From: Dokdonella fugitiva
GTDB lineage: Bacteria > Pseudomonadota > Gammaproteobacteria > Xanthomonadales > Rhodanobacteraceae
Length of the DNA stretch: 64,000 bases
Direction of reading: 5' to 3'
Assembly (NCBI RefSeq): GCF_004342425.1
Contig: NZ_SLWQ01000001.1
Location: 248,001 to 312,000 of the forward strand
Shown here: positions 1 to 8,204 of the stretch, one piece after another
Position numbering within the stretch: position 1 is the stretch's first letter
How the letters are laid out: every line of letters starts with the position of its first letter
Position numbers and translations under genes: made by a program
Notes under the pieces: generated by a model
What the model was told of the DNA's origin: nothing
What the model saw: only the letters and a program-made list of their open reading frames with translations
Database searches by the model: none

Positions 1-333
1 GTCATCGAGGCGGTCACCTATCGCCTGTCCGACCACACGACCGCCGACGACGCGCGCCGCTACCGTCCCGACGACGAGGTGAAGGCCGCGTGGGCGCGCG
101 AGCCGCTCAAGCGCATGAAGGCGTACCTCATGTCGCTCAACGCGTGGACCGAGAAGGAAGACGAGGACTGGAAGGCCGAGTGCGCGACCAGGGTCGATGC
201 CGAGGTCAATGCCTATCTCGAGACGAAGTCGCAACCTACGGCGGCGATGTTCGACTACACCTGGGGAGAGCTGCCGGCGGACCTCGTCGCGCAGCGCGCC
301 GAAGCGCTCGCCGCGGACAAGGCCGCGCACTGA
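1..333 (+). CDS. 2-oxoacid dehydrogenase E1 component, alpha subunit (C-terminal part)
   Basis: The gene is cut by the window edge; frame 1 is open from base 1 to the TGA at 331-333, giving 110 residues. The segment DHTTADDARRYR followed by a WAREPLKRMKAYL helix is the usual C-terminal third of the thiamine-diphosphate E1 alpha chain of pyruvate or branched-chain 2-oxoacid dehydrogenase. E1 alpha pairs with E1 beta (next gene) to decarboxylate the 2-oxoacid and pass the acyl group to lipoyl-E2. Gene order alpha, beta, E2 supports the call. Substrate (pyruvate or branched-chain oxoacids) cannot be settled because the substrate-pocket part lies outside the window. Confidence 0.88.
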   Translation, partial: VIEAVTYRLSDHTTADDARRYRPDDEVKAAWAREPLKRMKAYLMSLNAWTEKEDEDWKAECATRVDAEVNAYLETKSQPTAAMFDYTWGELPADLVAQRAEALAADKAAH

Positions 334-341
334 GTATTGGC

Positions 342-418
342 GTGGGGGCGGCTTCAGCCGCGATGCCCGGCTTCCGGCGCATCGCACGGAAGGCCATCGC
401 GGCTGAAGCCGCTCCCAC
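342..418. repeat. REP-like inverted repeat between E1 alpha and E1 beta
   Basis: Two 24-base arms (342-365 and 395-418) are reverse complements with one mismatch and enclose a 29-base loop. The arm core is GCGGCTTCAGCCGCGATG. Near-identical arms occur at 2477-2548 and one arm at 63107-63131, so this is a dispersed family, not a single terminator. It fills most of the 116-base gap between two genes of one operon and would form a strong hairpin in the mRNA. Confidence 0.85.
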
Positions 419-449
419 CGAATCGACGCACCGACAACGGATCAGCGGA

Positions 450-1430
450 ATGGCACAGATCACCCTCATCGAAGCCGTCACCCAGGCGCTCGCCCACGAG
501 ATGAAGTCCGACCCGAGCGTGGTCGTGCTCGGCGAGGACGTCGGCGTCAACGGCGGCGTGTTCCGCGCGACGGTCGGCCTGCAGGACAAGTTCGGCGCCG
601 AGCGCGTGATCGACACGCCGCTCGACGAACTGACCATCGCCGGCCTCACCGTCGGCCTCGCCGCACAGGGCATGAAGCCGGTCGCCGAGGCGCAGTTCGA
701 AGGCTTCATCTACCCGATGATGGAGCACATCGCCTGCCACGCGGCGCGCCTGCGCACGCGCACGCGCGGGCGCATGACCTGCCCGGCGGTGTTCCGCGCG
801 CCGTGGGGCGGCGGCATCCGCGCGCCCGAACACCATTCGGAAGCGAACGAACACCTGTTCACGAACATCCCGGGCATCCGCGTCGTGCTGCCGTCCTCGC
901 CGGGTCGCGCCTACGGCCTGCTGCTCGCCGCGATCCGCGACCCCGACCCGGTGGTGTTCCTCGAACCCAAGCGCATCTACCGCCAGTACAAGGAAGAAGT
1001 CGCCGACGACGGCGAGGCGCTGCCGCTCGACGTCTGCTTCGTCCTGCGCGACGGCAGCGACGTCACCCTCGTGACCTGGGGCGCGCAGGTGAAGGAGACG
1101 CTCGAAGCCGCCGACGCCCTCGCGAACGAAGGCATCAGCGCCGAAGTCATCGATGTCGCGACGCTCAAGCCGCTCGACTTCGACACGATCCACGAGTCGG
1201 TGCGCAAGACCGGCCGCTGCGTGATCGTGCACGAGGCGCCGCGCACCGCGGGCTTCGGCGCGGAAATCGCTGCCCGCCTTGCCGAGCATGCGATGTACGA
1301 CCTCGTCGCGCCGGTCGAACGCGTGACCGGCTACGACACGCACATCCCGCTGTACCGCCTCGAGATGAAGTACCTGCCGAGCGTCGAGCGCATCGTCGCC
1401 GCGGCCAAGCGCACGCTCGCCGCGAGCTGA
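450..1430 (+). CDS. 2-oxoacid dehydrogenase E1 component, beta subunit
   Basis: A 326-residue transketolase-like beta chain of the heterotetrameric E1 enzyme. LGEDVGVNGGVFRAT near residue 30, IDTPLDELTIAGLTVGLA near 60-75, and the pyrimidine-binding then C-terminal transketolase domain (VTLVTWGAQVKETLEAA, then VIDVATLKPLD) follow the family order. The length is typical (about 325). The ATG at 450 is chosen because homologues begin MxxITLIEA; the open frame runs upstream but that part is not conserved-looking and crosses the inverted repeat. It follows E1 alpha by 116 bases and precedes a DUF1304 gene and E2. Pyruvate or branched-chain specificity is open. Confidence 0.93.
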   Translation: MAQITLIEAVTQALAHEMKSDPSVVVLGEDVGVNGGVFRATVGLQDKFGAERVIDTPLDELTIAGLTVGLAAQGMKPVAEAQFEGFIYPMMEHIACHAARLRTRTRGRMTCPAVFRAPWGGGIRAPEHHSEANEHLFTNIPGIRVVLPSSPGRAYGLLLAAIRDPDPVVFLEPKRIYRQYKEEVADDGEALPLDVCFVLRDGSDVTLVTWGAQVKETLEAADALANEGISAEVIDVATLKPLDFDTIHESVRKTGRCVIVHEAPRTAGFGAEIAARLAEHAMYDLVAPVERVTGYDTHIPLYRLEMKYLPSVERIVAAAKRTLAAS

Positions 1431-1447
1431 GCGACCCGGAGCCGACG

Positions 1448-1804
1448 ATGACCACGATCGCGAACGTCCTCGTCGGCCTCGTCGCGCTGCTGCACCTGTA
1501 CTTTCTCGTGCTCGAAATGTTCCTCTGGACCACGTCGACCGGCCGGCGCGCATTCGCGACGACGGCCGAGTTCGCACAGGCGTCGAAGACGCTCGCGGCG
1601 AACCAGGGGCTCTACAACGGCTTCCTCGCCGCCGGCCTCGTCTGGGGCCTCGTCGAGGGTGCGTCGGGCTTCCACATCAAGCTGTTCTTCCTTTCCTGCG
1701 TGATCGTCGCCGGCCTCTACGGCGCGTGGACGGTCAGCCGCAAGATCCTCTACGTGCAGGCGCTGCCGGCGATCGCCGCGCTCGTACTGCTGCATTTCCA
1801 CTGA
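1448..1804 (+). CDS. DUF1304 family small membrane protein
   Basis: A 118-residue hydrophobic protein with about four predicted membrane segments (roughly 4-25, 50-70, 76-96, 100-117). The motif ANQGLYNGFLAAGL is the hallmark of the DUF1304 family, whose function is unknown to me. It starts 17 bases after E1 beta and ends 34 bases before E2, so it is embedded in the dehydrogenase operon. Nothing in its sequence points to an enzymatic role; co-transcription with the complex may simply be accidental. Confidence 0.85.
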   Translation: MTTIANVLVGLVALLHLYFLVLEMFLWTTSTGRRAFATTAEFAQASKTLAANQGLYNGFLAAGLVWGLVEGASGFHIKLFFLSCVIVAGLYGAWTVSRKILYVQALPAIAALVLLHFH

Positions 1805-1838
1805 CGGCGCCGGCGGCGCCAGACAGGACGACACTGCA

Positions 1839-3251
1839 ATGGCCGACATCAAGACGTTCCATCTTCCCGACCTCGGCGAAGGCCTGCCCGACGCGACCAT
1901 CGTCGAATGGCTCGTGAAGGTCGGCGGCACCGTGCGGCTCGACGAGCCGATGGTGTCGATGGAAACCGCGAAAGCGGTGGTGGAAGTGCCATCGCCGTTT
2001 TCCGGCAAGCTCGTCAAGGTGCACGGCGACAGCGGCGACGTGATCGCGACCGGCGCCGCGCTGGCCGAGTTCGAACTCGATCCGAACATGCCGCAGCGCG
2101 CTGAGGCGGAATCGACCGGTCACCACCATGGACCGCCGAAAGCCGCGGCCACGCCCGGCAAGGGCGTCGGCGCCGAAGCGCCCGACCACAAGGGCGTGGT
2201 CGCCTCCGACGAAGGCGGCGAGATCGCGAGCGGTGGCAAGGCGCCGCGCGCCGACGAAGGCACCGTCGTCGGCGCGATGCAGTCGAGCGACCGCGTGCAC
2301 GCCGAGCAGGCGACGAGCATCGGCGGCGTGAAGGCCGTGCCCGCGGTGCGTGCGCTCGCGAAGAAGCTCGGCGTCGACCTCGCGCGCGTGTCGCCGAGCG
2401 GTGCGGGTGGCGTGGTCACGCTGCAGGACGTGAAATCCGCGGCCGCCGCGGGCACGGCAAGAATCGGCGCTGCCCCCGCGGGAGCGGCTTCGGCCGCGAT
2501 CGGCAGGCAGGCTCCGGCAAGCATCGCGGCTGAAGCCGCTCCCGCGGCGCAGCGCACGACGCTCTCGGCAGCGGGCAAGCCGATGCGCACGACGCCACCG
2601 ACGGTCGCCGCGACCGGCCAGCCGGAACAGCTCAAGGGCGTGCGCCGCAACATGGCGCGCGTGATGGCCGCCGCCCACGCCGCGGTCGTGCCGACCACGC
2701 TCAGCGACGACGCCGACATCCACGCCTGGCTGCCCGGCAACGACATCACCGTGCGCCTCGTGCGCGCGATCGTGCGCGCCGCGAAGATGGTGCCGGCGCT
2801 CAACGCGTGGTTCGACGGCGACAACCTCACGCGCACGCTGCATCCGCACGTCGACATCGGCATCGCGGTCGACACCGACGACGGACTGTTCGTGCCTGCG
2901 CTGCGCAACGCCGACATGCTCGACGCCGCCGGCGTGCGCGCCGCAGTGAACCGCCTGCGCGCGCAGGTCGAGGACCGCAGCATCCCGCCGTCGGAGCTCG
3001 CCGGCTACACGATCTCGCTGTCGAACTTCGGCGTGTTCGCCGGGCGCTACGCGACGCCGGTGGTGGTGCCGCCGTGCGTCGCGATCGTCGCCGCGGGCAA
3101 GGGCCGCCACCAGATGACGCCGGTCATGGGCGGCTTCGAATCGCACCGCGTGATCCCGTTGTCGCTGACCTTCGACCACCGCGCCGCGACCGGCGGCGAG
3201 GCTGCGCGCTTCCTCAAGGCGATGCTCGACGACCTCGCGCTCGCGCAGTGA
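1839..3251 (+). CDS. Dihydrolipoamide acyltransferase E2 component
   Basis: A 470-residue E2 core subunit. One N-terminal lipoyl domain has the lipoylation site METAKAVVEV (Lys45). A long Ala/Gly-rich linker follows, then a peripheral E3/E1-binding domain at about 165-205 (VPAVRALAKKLGVDLARVSPSG), then the catalytic acyltransferase domain from about 270. The final active-site motif reads DHRAATGGEAARF: His447 is present but the usual HxxxDG Asp is Thr451. The second linker (about residues 213-237) is encoded by an inserted palindromic repeat. E2 transfers the acyl group from lipoyl-Lys to CoA. The E3 gene is not in the window. Confidence 0.93.
   Translation: MADIKTFHLPDLGEGLPDATIVEWLVKVGGTVRLDEPMVSMETAKAVVEVPSPFSGKLVKVHGDSGDVIATGAALAEFELDPNMPQRAEAESTGHHHGPPKAAATPGKGVGAEAPDHKGVVASDEGGEIASGGKAPRADEGTVVGAMQSSDRVHAEQATSIGGVKAVPAVRALAKKLGVDLARVSPSGAGGVVTLQDVKSAAAAGTARIGAAPAGAASAAIGRQAPASIAAEAAPAAQRTTLSAAGKPMRTTPPTVAATGQPEQLKGVRRNMARVMAAAHAAVVPTTLSDDADIHAWLPGNDITVRLVRAIVRAAKMVPALNAWFDGDNLTRTLHPHVDIGIAVDTDDGLFVPALRNADMLDAAGVRAAVNRLRAQVEDRSIPPSELAGYTISLSNFGVFAGRYATPVVVPPCVAIVAAGKGRHQMTPVMGGFESHRVIPLSLTFDHRAATGGEAARFLKAMLDDLALAQ
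2477..2548. repeat. REP-like inverted repeat inside the E2 coding sequence
   Basis: Arms 2477-2501 and 2524-2548 (25 bases each, one mismatch, 22-base loop) share the GGGAGCGGCTTC-AGCCGCGAT core of the repeat at 342-418. It lies wholly within E2 and keeps the frame, adding an Ala-rich stretch (AAPAGAASAAIGRQ and so on) to the flexible linker between the E3-binding and catalytic domains. Confidence 0.88.
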
Positions 3252-3255
3252 CGCG

Positions 3256-3723
3256 ATGAAAGCGAACACGACGCGCGCGGCGGTCGAGCACGCCTATCCG
3301 GGCCTGGTCGCGGCCGCGGAAGCGGCGATGGCGCGCGCGCACGCGCCACATTCGCATTTCCGCGTCGGTGCCGCGCTGCAGTTCGACGACGGCCGCGGCG
3401 AGCGCTTCGTGCCCGGGTGCAACGTCGAATCCGACGTCTACGGCCTCACCATCTGCGCCGAGCGCAACGCGGTGTTCGCGGCCGTTGCTCAGGGGCGCGG
3501 CCATCCGTCGGCGATCGCGGTGATCGCCGACACCGATGAGCCGGTCGCTCCGTGCGGGGCCTGTCGCCAGTGGCTGCACGAGTGCGATGTCGAGCGGCGC
3601 CTGCGCGTGTTCCTGCTCACGCGTCGCAGCGACGCCGTGCGCGAATGCGGCACCGACGACCTGTTGCCGGAAGCGTTCGCGCTCGACGCCGAGGAACGCG
3701 CCGCGCGCAATCCCTGGCGCTGA
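3256..3723 (+). CDS. cdd: Cytidine deaminase
   Basis: A 155-residue zinc enzyme that converts cytidine or deoxycytidine to uridine in pyrimidine salvage. The zinc and catalytic motifs are seen in order: CAERNAVFAAV (first Cys plus the proton-shuttle Glu) near residues 66-76 and APCGACRQWL near 96-105. SHFRVGAAL near the N terminus is the substrate loop. The start ATG is four bases after the E2 stop, so it is probably translated from the same message. The length fits the small tetrameric class (about 130-155). Confidence 0.95.
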   Translation: MKANTTRAAVEHAYPGLVAAAEAAMARAHAPHSHFRVGAALQFDDGRGERFVPGCNVESDVYGLTICAERNAVFAAVAQGRGHPSAIAVIADTDEPVAPCGACRQWLHECDVERRLRVFLLTRRSDAVRECGTDDLLPEAFALDAEERAARNPWR

Positions 3724-3764
3724 CCCTGCTCCGGCGCCGTCGCACCCTGCCCCGGGAGTCCGGT

Positions 3765-4148
3765 ATGCACCACAGCCGCCTCAGCAACATCGTGATCGAC
3801 TGCGAAGTCGACGATCTCGCGGCCGCCGCCGAATTCTGGAGCCGCGCGCTCGGCAAGCCGATCGTCACGACCGACCAGGACGGCGACGGCAAGTACGCCG
3901 AACTCGCGACCGCCGCGGACGAGCCGCAGATCCTGCTGCAGAAGGTCGAGCACCCCTCGCGCGTGCATCTGGACATCGAGACCGACGACATCGAGGCCGA
4001 GGTGCGCAGGCTCGAGGCACTCGGCGCGCGGCGGGTCACGTTCCGCGAGCGCTGGTGGGTCATGCAGGCGCCGACCGGGCACCGCTTCTGCGTCGTCCGG
4101 CGCCAGCGAGAGGCGTTCGGCCCGCACCTCAACGAGTGGCCCGAATAA
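3765..4148 (+). CDS. VOC superfamily (glyoxalase-like) protein
   Basis: A 127-residue single-domain protein with the beta-alpha-beta-beta-beta order of vicinal oxygen chelate proteins: N-terminal IVIDCEVDDLAAAAEFWSRAL, middle QILLQKV, second half VHLDIETDDIEAEVRRLEALGA and a final TGHRFCVV strand. It resembles the Glyoxalase_6 subfamily, whose substrates are mostly unknown. The start ATG at 3765 is chosen because MHHSRLSNIVIDC matches the family N terminus; the same frame runs further upstream but overlaps cdd. It is 41 bases after cdd. Confidence 0.85.
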   Translation: MHHSRLSNIVIDCEVDDLAAAAEFWSRALGKPIVTTDQDGDGKYAELATAADEPQILLQKVEHPSRVHLDIETDDIEAEVRRLEALGARRVTFRERWWVMQAPTGHRFCVVRRQREAFGPHLNEWPE

Positions 4149-4222
4149 GCATGTGACACCGGGCGTTCAGCGCGCATACTGCAATCGGGGGCCGCGCCAT
4201 GTATGATGCGCGCCCCTTGGTT

Positions 4223-4248
4223 TATCCATGCATCCGTATAGAGGGATA
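4223..4248. promoter_or_regulatory. Palindromic operator of the S-adenosylmethionine cycle genes (metK copy)
   Basis: A 26-bp imperfect palindrome with outer TATCC / GGATA and central CCGTATAG; its reverse strand reads TATCCCTCTATACGGATG. It aligns base for base with the sites before ahcY (11277-11302) and metF (18117-18142). Here it ends 9 bases before the metK ATG and overlaps the likely ribosome-binding site (AGAGGG, 4240-4245). Upstream promoter candidates are TATGAT (4202-4207) or GTGACA-16-CATACT (4153-4180), so binding would act as a roadblock. The regulator is not in the window. Confidence 0.7.
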
Positions 4249-4257
4249 TTTGCCGCG

Positions 4258-5457
4258 ATGAGCAACTACCTGTTCACCTCCGAATCGGTTTCCGAAGGCC
4301 ATCCGGACAAGGTCGCCGACCAGATCTCCGACGCCGTCCTCGACGCGATCCTCGCCCAGGACCAGCGCGCGCGCGTGGCGTGCGAGACGATGGTCAAGAC
4401 CGGCGTCGCGATCGTCGCGGGCGAAATCACGACCAGCGCATGGATCGACCTCGAGGCGCTCACGCGCAAGGTCATCCTCGACATCGGCTACGACTCGAGC
4501 GACGTCGGCTTCGACGGCGCGACCTGCGGCGTGCTGAATCTCATCGGCAAGCAGTCGCCGGACATCAACCAGGGCGTCGACCGCAAGAAGCCGGAAGAAC
4601 AGGGCGCGGGCGACCAGGGCCTGATGTTCGGCTACGCGACCAACGAGACCGACAGTTTCATGCCGGCGGCGATCCACCTGTCGCATCGCCTCGTCGAGCA
4701 GCAGGCGAAGGTGCGCAAGAAGAAGAACTCGCCGCTGCCGTGGCTGCGCCCGGATGCGAAGAGCCAGGTCACGCTGCGCTACGAGAACGGCAAGGCCGTC
4801 GCGATCGACGCCGTGGTGCTGTCGACCCAGCACGACCCGTCGATCAAGCAGAAGGACCTGATCGAGGCCGTGCGCGCCTACATCATCGACCCGGTGCTGC
4901 CGAAGAAGTGGCTGCACAAGGGCACCAAGTTCCATATCAACCCGACCGGCAAGTTCGTCATCGGCGGCCCGGTCGGCGACTGCGGCCTGACTGGCCGCAA
5001 GATCATCGTCGACACCTACGGCGGCTGGGCGCGCCACGGCGGCGGCGCGTTCTCGGGCAAGGATCCGTCCAAGGTCGACCGCTCGGCCGCGTACGCGGCG
5101 CGCTACGTCGCCAAGAACATCGTAGCGGCCGGCATTGCCGACCGCTGCGAGGTGCAGGTTTCGTACGCGATCGGCGTCGCCCACCCGACCTCGATCTCGG
5201 TGACGACGTTCGGCACCGGCAGGATCCCCGACGAGAAGATCGAGAAGCTCATCCGCAACCACTTCGACCTGCGTCCGTACGGGATCATCAAGATGCTCGA
5301 CCTCGTGCATCCGATGTACCAGGCGACCGCGAGCTACGGCCACTTCGGCCGCACGCCGTACGAGGTCAAGCACGCGAACGGCAGCAAGTTCACTGCATTC
5401 TCGTGGGAGAAGACCGACAAGGCCGACGAGCTCCGCAAGGCCGCCGGCATCAAGTGA
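4258..5457 (+). CDS. metK: S-adenosylmethionine synthetase
   Basis: A 399-residue enzyme making S-adenosylmethionine from methionine and ATP. The N terminus [20 protein letters not shown], the first signature [12 protein letters not shown] (about 115-126) and the second signature [19 protein letters not shown] (about 262-280) are all present, and three alpha/beta repeats fit the normal length. The ATG at 4258 matches the family N terminus; a start at 4228 in the same frame would lie inside the operator. A strong terminator follows at 5493. It shares its operator with ahcY and metF, so synthesis, SAH removal and methyl supply are probably co-regulated. Confidence 0.97.
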   Translation: MSNYLFTSESVSEGHPDKVADQISDAVLDAILAQDQRARVACETMVKTGVAIVAGEITTSAWIDLEALTRKVILDIGYDSSDVGFDGATCGVLNLIGKQSPDINQGVDRKKPEEQGAGDQGLMFGYATNETDSFMPAAIHLSHRLVEQQAKVRKKKNSPLPWLRPDAKSQVTLRYENGKAVAIDAVVLSTQHDPSIKQKDLIEAVRAYIIDPVLPKKWLHKGTKFHINPTGKFVIGGPVGDCGLTGRKIIVDTYGGWARHGGGAFSGKDPSKVDRSAAYAARYVAKNIVAAGIADRCEVQVSYAIGVAHPTSISVTTFGTGRIPDEKIEKLIRNHFDLRPYGIIKMLDLVHPMYQATASYGHFGRTPYEVKHANGSKFTAFSWEKTDKADELRKAAGIK

Positions 5458-5492
5458 ACCCGCGCCTTCCCTGCGAGGAAGGGCGCACATGA

Positions 5493-5527
5493 ACGACGGG
5501 CCGTGCAAACGGCCCGTCGTTGTTTTT
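5493..5527 (+). terminator. Rho-independent terminator of metK
   Basis: An 11-bp perfect stem (5493-5503 with 5510-5520), six-base loop, followed by TGTTTTT. It lies 35 bases after the metK stop. Confidence 0.93.
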
Positions 5528-5563
5528 CGCCCCCCGAGTTGCCTTGCTTGCCGCGGCGCCGCC

Positions 5564-6916
5564 TCAGTTCTCGAAGCCGTACGCGAAGATCACGTCCGTC
5601 AACACCGACTCGTCGACGAGCACGAAGATGTCCGACACGCCGTTGTGGTCGCCGGGATCGATGTTGCTCGCACTCGATTCCCAGGCCATCGACAGGCCCG
5701 ACGCGTTCACGCCGAGCGAGGAACCGGCCGAGTTGTTGCCCGGCTGGCCACCCGTCGTCCCGCTGATCATCTCGGGCGAGCCGGCGCCGGGTACGAACAG
5801 GAACACCTGCGGATACGAGCCTGGCCCGACCCAGGCGTAGTTGCAATGGAACACCACGCTGCCGATGTCGGAGACGGCGGACACGGCGCAGCTGTCGTAG
5901 GAACTGGAGGGCAGCGCCGGCGGCCGCGGGATCGGGATCGTCACGCCGGCCTGGCGGTCGCGCAGGTAGAGGCCGCTGTTGCTCGTCTCGCTCGCGCCGT
6001 CGGCATAGCCGAGGCCGCCGTAACCGCGGGTCTGGAAACTGACGAAGCGCCCGCTCGGCGAGATCGCGGGCCGGTACACGAACGCACTCGAGCCGTTGGC
6101 GGCCGACGTGCTGCGGCTGATCAGTTCGGTCGTGTTCGACTGCAGGTCGCGCACGTACGCCTGCCCGCTCGACGCGCCGGCCACCATCGCGCTGCCGCAG
6201 AGCATCGAGAGATGGCGTCCACTGGCGGACAGTGCATGCGGCTCGAGCGAGCAGGTGCCGCCCGAGGCGCTGCCGTTGGCCGTGACCGAGGCCATCTTCA
6301 CCTGCCCGGTCACCATGTCCTTGACGTAGATTTCGCCGGAGCTGCCCGCGGGAGCCGACGCGCCGTCGGGCTGGTCCGCCGCGCCGGTCATGGCCGCGAC
6401 GGTCTGGAACGCGACGTAGCGCCCATCCGCCGAGATCGACACGGTGTTGTCCTCGGTGCCGGTGTCCGGGGCCTGGCCGTCCGCCGTGGCGCTGGCCAAT
6501 GCCAGTTCGCCGCTCTGGCGATCCTTGCGCAGCACCTGCCAGTTCGGCCCGAACGCGGAATTGAGGGTGAGGAAGGCGACATAGCGCCCGTCACCCGACA
6601 CCGCCGGGGATGCGCCGCGGAACACGGTGCCGCCGAGCGCCGAAACCGCCTCGACCACGCCCGTGTCGAGATCGACGGCGATCGCGCGCGTGCCGTTGTA
6701 GGTGTCGCCGACCCAGTTGTTCGCATTGCTCTCGAACACCACGGTGCGGCCGCCCGCGGAGACATCGACGGACCTGGACAGGCCATTGGCCTCGAGGCCC
6801 GGGCCCGGCACGAGGCGGGCGTAGATGAAGTCGGCGTGCGCGGGACTGGCCGCCGCGGCGATCCCGCAGGCGATGAGCGCACGAGCCGGCATGCGCAGGG
6901 ACGATGAGGCGTTCAT
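5564..6916 (-). CDS. Secreted beta-propeller-like (PD40/TolB-type) protein
   Basis: A 450-residue protein. The start ATG at 6916 has a GGAG box seven bases upstream; a longer reading from 6943 lacks one. A signal peptide (MNASSSLRMPARALIACGIAAAASPAHA) is followed by repeats of the type 'SxDGRYVAFxTxA' (for example SGDGRYVAFLTL, SADGRYVAFQTV, SPSGRFVSFQTR), each next to a 'xYVRDLxxGxxxLxS' strand, as in PD40 six-bladed propellers. No catalytic residues are evident. The C terminus reads DVIFAYGFEN, a version of the 'IFxDGF[DE]' tail found on other secreted proteins here. It is convergent with metK. Confidence 0.78.
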   Translation of the reverse strand: MNASSSLRMPARALIACGIAAAASPAHADFIYARLVPGPGLEANGLSRSVDVSAGGRTVVFESNANNWVGDTYNGTRAIAVDLDTGVVEAVSALGGTVFRGASPAVSGDGRYVAFLTLNSAFGPNWQVLRKDRQSGELALASATADGQAPDTGTEDNTVSISADGRYVAFQTVAAMTGAADQPDGASAPAGSSGEIYVKDMVTGQVKMASVTANGSASGGTCSLEPHALSASGRHLSMLCGSAMVAGASSGQAYVRDLQSNTTELISRSTSAANGSSAFVYRPAISPSGRFVSFQTRGYGGLGYADGASETSNSGLYLRDRQAGVTIPIPRPPALPSSSYDSCAVSAVSDIGSVVFHCNYAWVGPGSYPQVFLFVPGAGSPEMISGTTGGQPGNNSAGSSLGVNASGLSMAWESSASNIDPGDHNGVSDIFVLVDESVLTDVIFAYGFEN

Positions 6917-7081
6917 TCGGGACTCCGGATGGTGGTACGCCATCCACTACGCGGTTTCGCAGCCGATCCCCGAACGTGCGCGGCACCGCGCCTTCACGCA
7001 CCGCGGCGAGTCCGGTAGCCTCCCCGAGGTCCGCCGCTTCGATGCGGCGAAGCCCTACCCCGTACCGAGCCCCTATCCGCC

Positions 7082-8125
7082 ATGCCGCCCAACCCGTCCA
7101 AATGCGCCTTGCGCGCCATCCTCCTGCTCGCTTTCGCCGTCGCGTGGCCGATCGCACCCGCACTTGCCGGGCGGGTCGAGCCTCCGGTCGAACTGCTCTA
7201 CGCCCCCGGCAACCTGCTCGTCGCCGGCAAGGTCGTCGAGATCGACGAGCGCGCCGGGCGCCTCGTCTTCGAACGCAAGGACGTGCTCGGCAAGGGGCGC
7301 GTGCCCGACCAGGTCGACGTGCGCGCGTCCGCCGCCGCCCTCGCCCGCGTGAAGCCCGGCGGCCGCTACATCTTCGGCTACTCGCTCGCCCGCGCGGATG
7401 CACGCGATCCATTGCGCACGGTCGCCGACCCGCGCGGCCCCGTGCTGCTCACGAGCATCGGCCTCGACCCTGCGTTGTTCGACGACACGCCGCTGGTGCG
7501 TTCGATCCTCAAGGCCGGGCGCAGCGAGCACGGCCGCGAGTCGCGCCGCTTCTTCGACCTGCTCATGCGCGGCCTGGCCAGCAACGACGCCTCGCTGCAG
7601 TACCTGGCCGCGGGGGAGATCGCGCTCGAGCGGGAAATCGGCGAGCGGCTCGCCGACGCGCGCGCGCGCGCCCTGGTCGAAAAGGTCGCCCGTGACGCGC
7701 ATACGCCGGCGAATGTCCGCGCTTCGCTGCTGCAGTCGGCCGCAGCCCGGCCCGGCGATCTCGGCGACTGGTGGCAGGCCGCGGCGATGGACGTAGTGAC
7801 AACTACGCCTCCAGGCGGATATTCTCGGGCGTCTTCGGAGTCGGCGGAACTCATCCTGCTGGCGCTCGAAGTGCTCGACCAGCATGCGGTCCCGGTCGCC
7901 CCCGTCGCACTTGCGCATTGGGTGCGCAGCCCGAGTCCGCCGGTGGCCGAGCGAGCGTGTCTGATGTTGCGCAAGTCCTCCGGCCAAGCCGAGCGCGACG
8001 CGATCCGCGACGCGCTGGCCGAGCCGGACCTGCCGGCCCAGACGCGGAAATTCCTGAACGATCATCTGCGCCGCCTCGACGTCATGGACGCGAAATTGAA
8101 GGCGCGGAAAGGCGGAGCCGACTGA
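7082..8125 (+). CDS. Secreted protein of unknown function, helical repeat-like C-terminal half
   Basis: A 347-residue protein that I do not recognise. An N-terminal signal peptide (LRAILLLAFAVAWPIAPALAG) is followed by a small beta-rich segment (about 35-115: LLVAGKVVEIDERAGRLVFERKD and on) and then a mostly helical Ala/Leu/Arg-rich region (about 155-340) with HEAT-like spacing. No metal or catalytic motif is visible. It reads away from the propeller gene and precedes the large secreted protein at 8205 by 79 bases. Confidence 0.72.
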   Translation: MPPNPSKCALRAILLLAFAVAWPIAPALAGRVEPPVELLYAPGNLLVAGKVVEIDERAGRLVFERKDVLGKGRVPDQVDVRASAAALARVKPGGRYIFGYSLARADARDPLRTVADPRGPVLLTSIGLDPALFDDTPLVRSILKAGRSEHGRESRRFFDLLMRGLASNDASLQYLAAGEIALEREIGERLADARARALVEKVARDAHTPANVRASLLQSAAARPGDLGDWWQAAAMDVVTTTPPGGYSRASSESAELILLALEVLDQHAVPVAPVALAHWVRSPSPPVAERACLMLRKSSGQAERDAIRDALAEPDLPAQTRKFLNDHLRRLDVMDAKLKARKGGAD

Positions 8126-8204
8126 TCGTCATTCCCTGGGCAGGTGACGGCCGCCTGCCGCAGCGGAGAAGCAAAGCGCCGCCATCGTCTTGGGGAGTTG
8201 CATC

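Noticed and set aside
4149..4257. SAM riboswitch upstream of metK
   Set aside because: The 109-base leader has no SAM-I, SAM-II or SAM/SAH-type core; only the palindrome is notable. The same holds for the metF leader, which is too short.
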